DNA from: AP-15 sp035252905
Lineage (GTDB): Bacteria; Pseudomonadota; Alphaproteobacteria; ATCC43930; CGMCC-115725
Length of the DNA stretch: 64,000 nt
Reading direction: 5' to 3'
Assembly: GCA_035252905.1 (NCBI GenBank)
Contig: DATFCQ010000332.1
Span: 62,001-126,000 of the forward strand
Within the stretch, counting starts at the first letter, position 1, and every line of letters starts with the position of its first letter. Below the pieces are notes generated by a model. That model had not been told where the DNA came from, ran no database searches, and saw nothing but the letters and a program-made list of their open reading frames with translations. Shown piece by piece: positions 62,701 through 64,000 of the stretch. Both the position numbers and the translations under genes were made by a program.

Positions 62701-64000
62701 CCAGCGCCTTCATGGACGACGAGAAGCGCATTCTCGTCTTCTCCGACGCCGGCGGCACCGGGCGCAGCTACCACGCCGATCTCGGGTGCAGGAACCAGCG
62801 CCTGCGCGTCCATTACCTGCTGGAGCCGGGCTGGAGGGCCGACACTGCAATTCAGGGCCTCGGGCGCTCGAACCGCACCAACCAGAAGCAGCCGCCGGTC
62901 TTTCGCCCGATCGCCACCGATGTCAAGGGCGAGAAGCGCTTTCTCTCGACGATCGCGCGCCGCCTCGACACCTTGGGCGCGATCACCCGCGGGCAGCGCC
63001 AGACCGGCGGTCAGGGCCTCTTCCGCGCCGACGACAATCTCGAAAGCGCCTATGCCAAGGCGGCGTTGCGCCAATTCTACCAGCTGATCCATGCCGGCCG
63101 GGTCGAGGGCTGCTCGCTCAGCGAATTCGAGGAGGCGACCGGTCTCGATCTGACCGACGAGGACGGCTCCTTGCGCGAGGAATTGCCGCCGATCACGCAG
63201 TTCCTCAACCGCATCCTGGCGCTACGCATCGCCTTGCAGAACCGGCTCTTCGCCGTCTTCGAGGATCTCCTGGAGGCGCGCATCGAGGCGGCGACCGCGG
63301 CCGGCACATACGATGTCGGGGTAGAGACGCTTCTCGCCGAGAGCTTCTCCGTCGTCGAGCGCACCACCGTCCATACTCACGCCGCCACCGGCGCCGAGAC
63401 GCGCTGCTATCGCGTGCTGCGCCGCGACCGCAACCGCCCGCTGCCGCTCGAGGAGGCCCTTGCGCTGGCGCGCGGCACCGGCGCCCGGCTGGTGGTCAAT
63501 GAGCAGTCGCACCGCGCCGCGGTGCAGGTGCCCGCCGCCAGCCTGATGAACGACGACGGCACCGTCGAGCCACGCACCCGGCTGATCCGGCCGATGGGGC
63601 GCGAAACCCTGACCCGCGACGAGTTCAACCGCTCGCACTGGCGCGCGGTCACGCCCGAGCATTTTGCGCCGCTGTGGGAGGCCGAATGCGCCAAGGTGCC
63701 GGAATTCTCCGAGAGCGAATTCCACGTCATCACCGGCCTCCTGCTGCCGATCTGGGACCGGCTGCCGTCCGACAGCCTGCGCGTCTATCGCTTTGCGGCC
63801 GATGACGGCGAGCGCGTGATTGGTCGTCTCGTCACGCCGGAAGCCCTCGCCCGCGTTTATGAGGGACTCGGTGTCACCGGAGCGCCCGGCCTGTCGCCGG
63901 AGGAGGCTTGGGATGCCGTCCGCGAGCGCGGCGCGGTGCTCGACCTTGCCGGCGGGCTGCAAATCCGCCGCGCGCTGGTGATGAACGCCTGGCGCGTCGA
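59793..64000 (+). CDS. Methyltransferase - strawberry-notch-like helicase, 3' end outside window
   Basis: At least 1,402 residues, open to the window end. A class I methyltransferase domain comes first: VVLEPSAGTGLLVIFAELAG near 153 and VVLMNPPFSASPHVEKRF near 219. From ~480 a strawberry-notch-type SF2 helicase follows: Walker A FLGDGTGAGKGRQVAA (~506), VVFDEAHAM (~622), YVSATGATTVQNLAY, and the C-terminal GLGRSNRTNQKQPPVF. The same fusion accompanies ArdC and ParB-like genes on alphaproteobacterial plasmids, where it probably handles DNA entry or modification. A leader hairpin precedes the ATG. Confidence 0.9.
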   Translation, partial: MPAILPAAAQPAATLPLFPSSAVPDKASGLVHAATLLAQLLGQGRPLDSRALRAAMEAAFSGSDAEGVWVWKDAYEACEAAQVLFLRKFGAAMRARAGSAAAMLDMLARLIAQLPSQTRRSEESEHLQQFSTPVTLGFVAAQAAVLTSADVVLEPSAGTGLLVIFAELAGARLVLNEIADTRAGLLGRLFRDTPLTRHNAEQIHDRLDAAIRPSVVLMNPPFSASPHVEKRFAEAAFRHVSSALARLAEGGRLVAITGHNVGPEGPGWRESFVRLQEKGRVVFSAAISGQAYARHGTTMDTRLTVIDRVPAGDPRVFPPSPGIAATPSDLLAWISRFVPPRPPVAAASPLSNPRVFPLHAPGAAKPKVPPPPAPRPAPVPAFIELAYETRDWTPDPSARLTASLYEGYALQSIHIPGAHPHPTKLVQSAAMAAVAPPRPSYRPHLPPRLIAEGILSDAQIESVIMAGEAHSGHLAGSYTVDETWDIVLAAPADGRDAVRFRRGWFLGDGTGAGKGRQVAAIILDNWLKGRRRAVWISKSDKLIEDAERDWTALGGERSALVPLSRFRQGAPITLAEGILFATYATLRTQERGEKASRVRQIVDWLGAGPGSGAGARFDGVVVFDEAHAMANAAGDKSQRGEKNPSQQGRAGLRLQHALPEARVLYVSATGATTVQNLAYAARLGLWGTGDFPFVTRAEFVAAMEKGGVAAMEVLARDLKALGLYAARSLSFEGIEYEIVEHRLTDEQVRIYDAYADAFQIIHRNLNEALKAANITGTSGDTYNRNAKSAARSAFESNKQRFFNHLLTAMKCPTLIAALQRDLDEGHAAVVQIVSTNEALLDRRLAQIPTSEWSDLSVDITPREYVLDYLTHSFPTQLFELFTDDEGNLHSRPAYDEGGNPVISREAVERRDRMIEHLASLPPVQGALDQILHRFGTETVAEVTGRSRRIVRRDDRLCVETRPASANFAETSAFMDDEKRILVFSDAGGTGRSYHADLGCRNQRLRVHYLLEPGWRADTAIQGLGRSNRTNQKQPPVFRPIATDVKGEKRFLSTIARRLDTLGAITRGQRQTGGQGLFRADDNLESAYAKAALRQFYQLIHAGRVEGCSLSEFEEATGLDLTDEDGSLREELPPITQFLNRILALRIALQNRLFAVFEDLLEARIEAATAAGTYDVGVETLLAESFSVVERTTVHTHAATGAETRCYRVLRRDRNRPLPLEEALALARGTGARLVVNEQSHRAAVQVPAASLMNDDGTVEPRTRLIRPMGRETLTRDEFNRSHWRAVTPEHFAPLWEAECAKVPEFSESEFHVITGLLLPIWDRLPSDSLRVYRFAADDGERVIGRLVTPEALARVYEGLGVTGAPGLSPEEAWDAVRERGAVLDLAGGLQIRRALVMNAWRV

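Noticed and set aside
1..64000. CRISPR arrays, rRNA and tRNA genes
   Set aside because: No regularly spaced repeats, and no tRNA-like arms or rRNA segments were noticed on reading. A dedicated tRNA search was not possible, so a missed tRNA near the integrase cannot be excluded.

Overview
The window is high-GC DNA, probably from an alphaproteobacterial plasmid or a chromosome carrying large mobile regions. This is inferred from the GC bias, the Acr3/ArsM and DUF1326/DUF2182 genes, and the ArdC - large ParB - DUF3846 - DUF6878 - DUF6915 - strawberry-notch series typical of alphaproteobacterial plasmids. Acetobacteraceae or relatives are plausible, but no rRNA or tRNA gene was found to prove it. 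Almost every part is accessory DNA.

Layout. (1) 1-9.9 kb, metal and sulfur stress: the end of a CcdA-like gene, merT-merP, an arsR-arsM-arsC-acr3 operon, two MFS transporters with a persulfide-dioxygenase-like MBL enzyme and a divergent ArsR-rhodanese regulator, and a DUF1326/DUF2182 pair. (2) 9.9-24.5 kb, decayed catabolic genes (SDRs, AA_synth protein, 2-hydroxyacid dehydrogenase, flavoprotein fragment, enoyl-CoA hydratase) broken by mobile DNA. A 7,310-bp Tn3-family transposon (14259-21568; 38-bp inverted ends, 5-bp target duplication AGCGC) sits after codon 10 of an SDR gene and carries a SAM-cyclase-AAA-TPR protein. An IS630-type element sits in the stop codon of the same SDR gene. (3) 24.6-26.6 kb: an orphan Phd antitoxin, a tyrosine integrase with a 13-6-13 inverted repeat just upstream, and gene debris including a diverged inverted copy of a leader also present at 10.6-10.9 kb.

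(4) 26.9-47.7 kb is a defence-type island. On + lies a tightly coupled cluster: DUF6932 nucleotidyltransferase-like protein, XRE-ImmA/IrrE peptidase, DUF4186 protein, radical SAM enzyme, DPPW methyltransferase, ASCH protein, P-loop kinase, and a kinase-like/Fic fusion with a damaged Walker A. I know of no described system with this composition, and it is the best candidate here for a new one. Convergent on - lie a complete type I restriction-modification operon (hsdM-hsdS-hsdR), a pseudo-methyltransferase/specificity fusion with a small DUF4258-like partner behind a palindromic operator, and a TM0106-type nuclease-helicase.

(5) 48-64 kb is plasmid-type backbone on +: ArdC antirestriction protein, large ParB-like protein, many small plasmid genes, and a methyltransferase/strawberry-notch helicase running off the window. 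Several of these genes are preceded by related leader hairpins. A 2.6-kb serine-recombinase element with a DUF5372-like gene has split one 167-codon gene, and the original gene can be rebuilt exactly.
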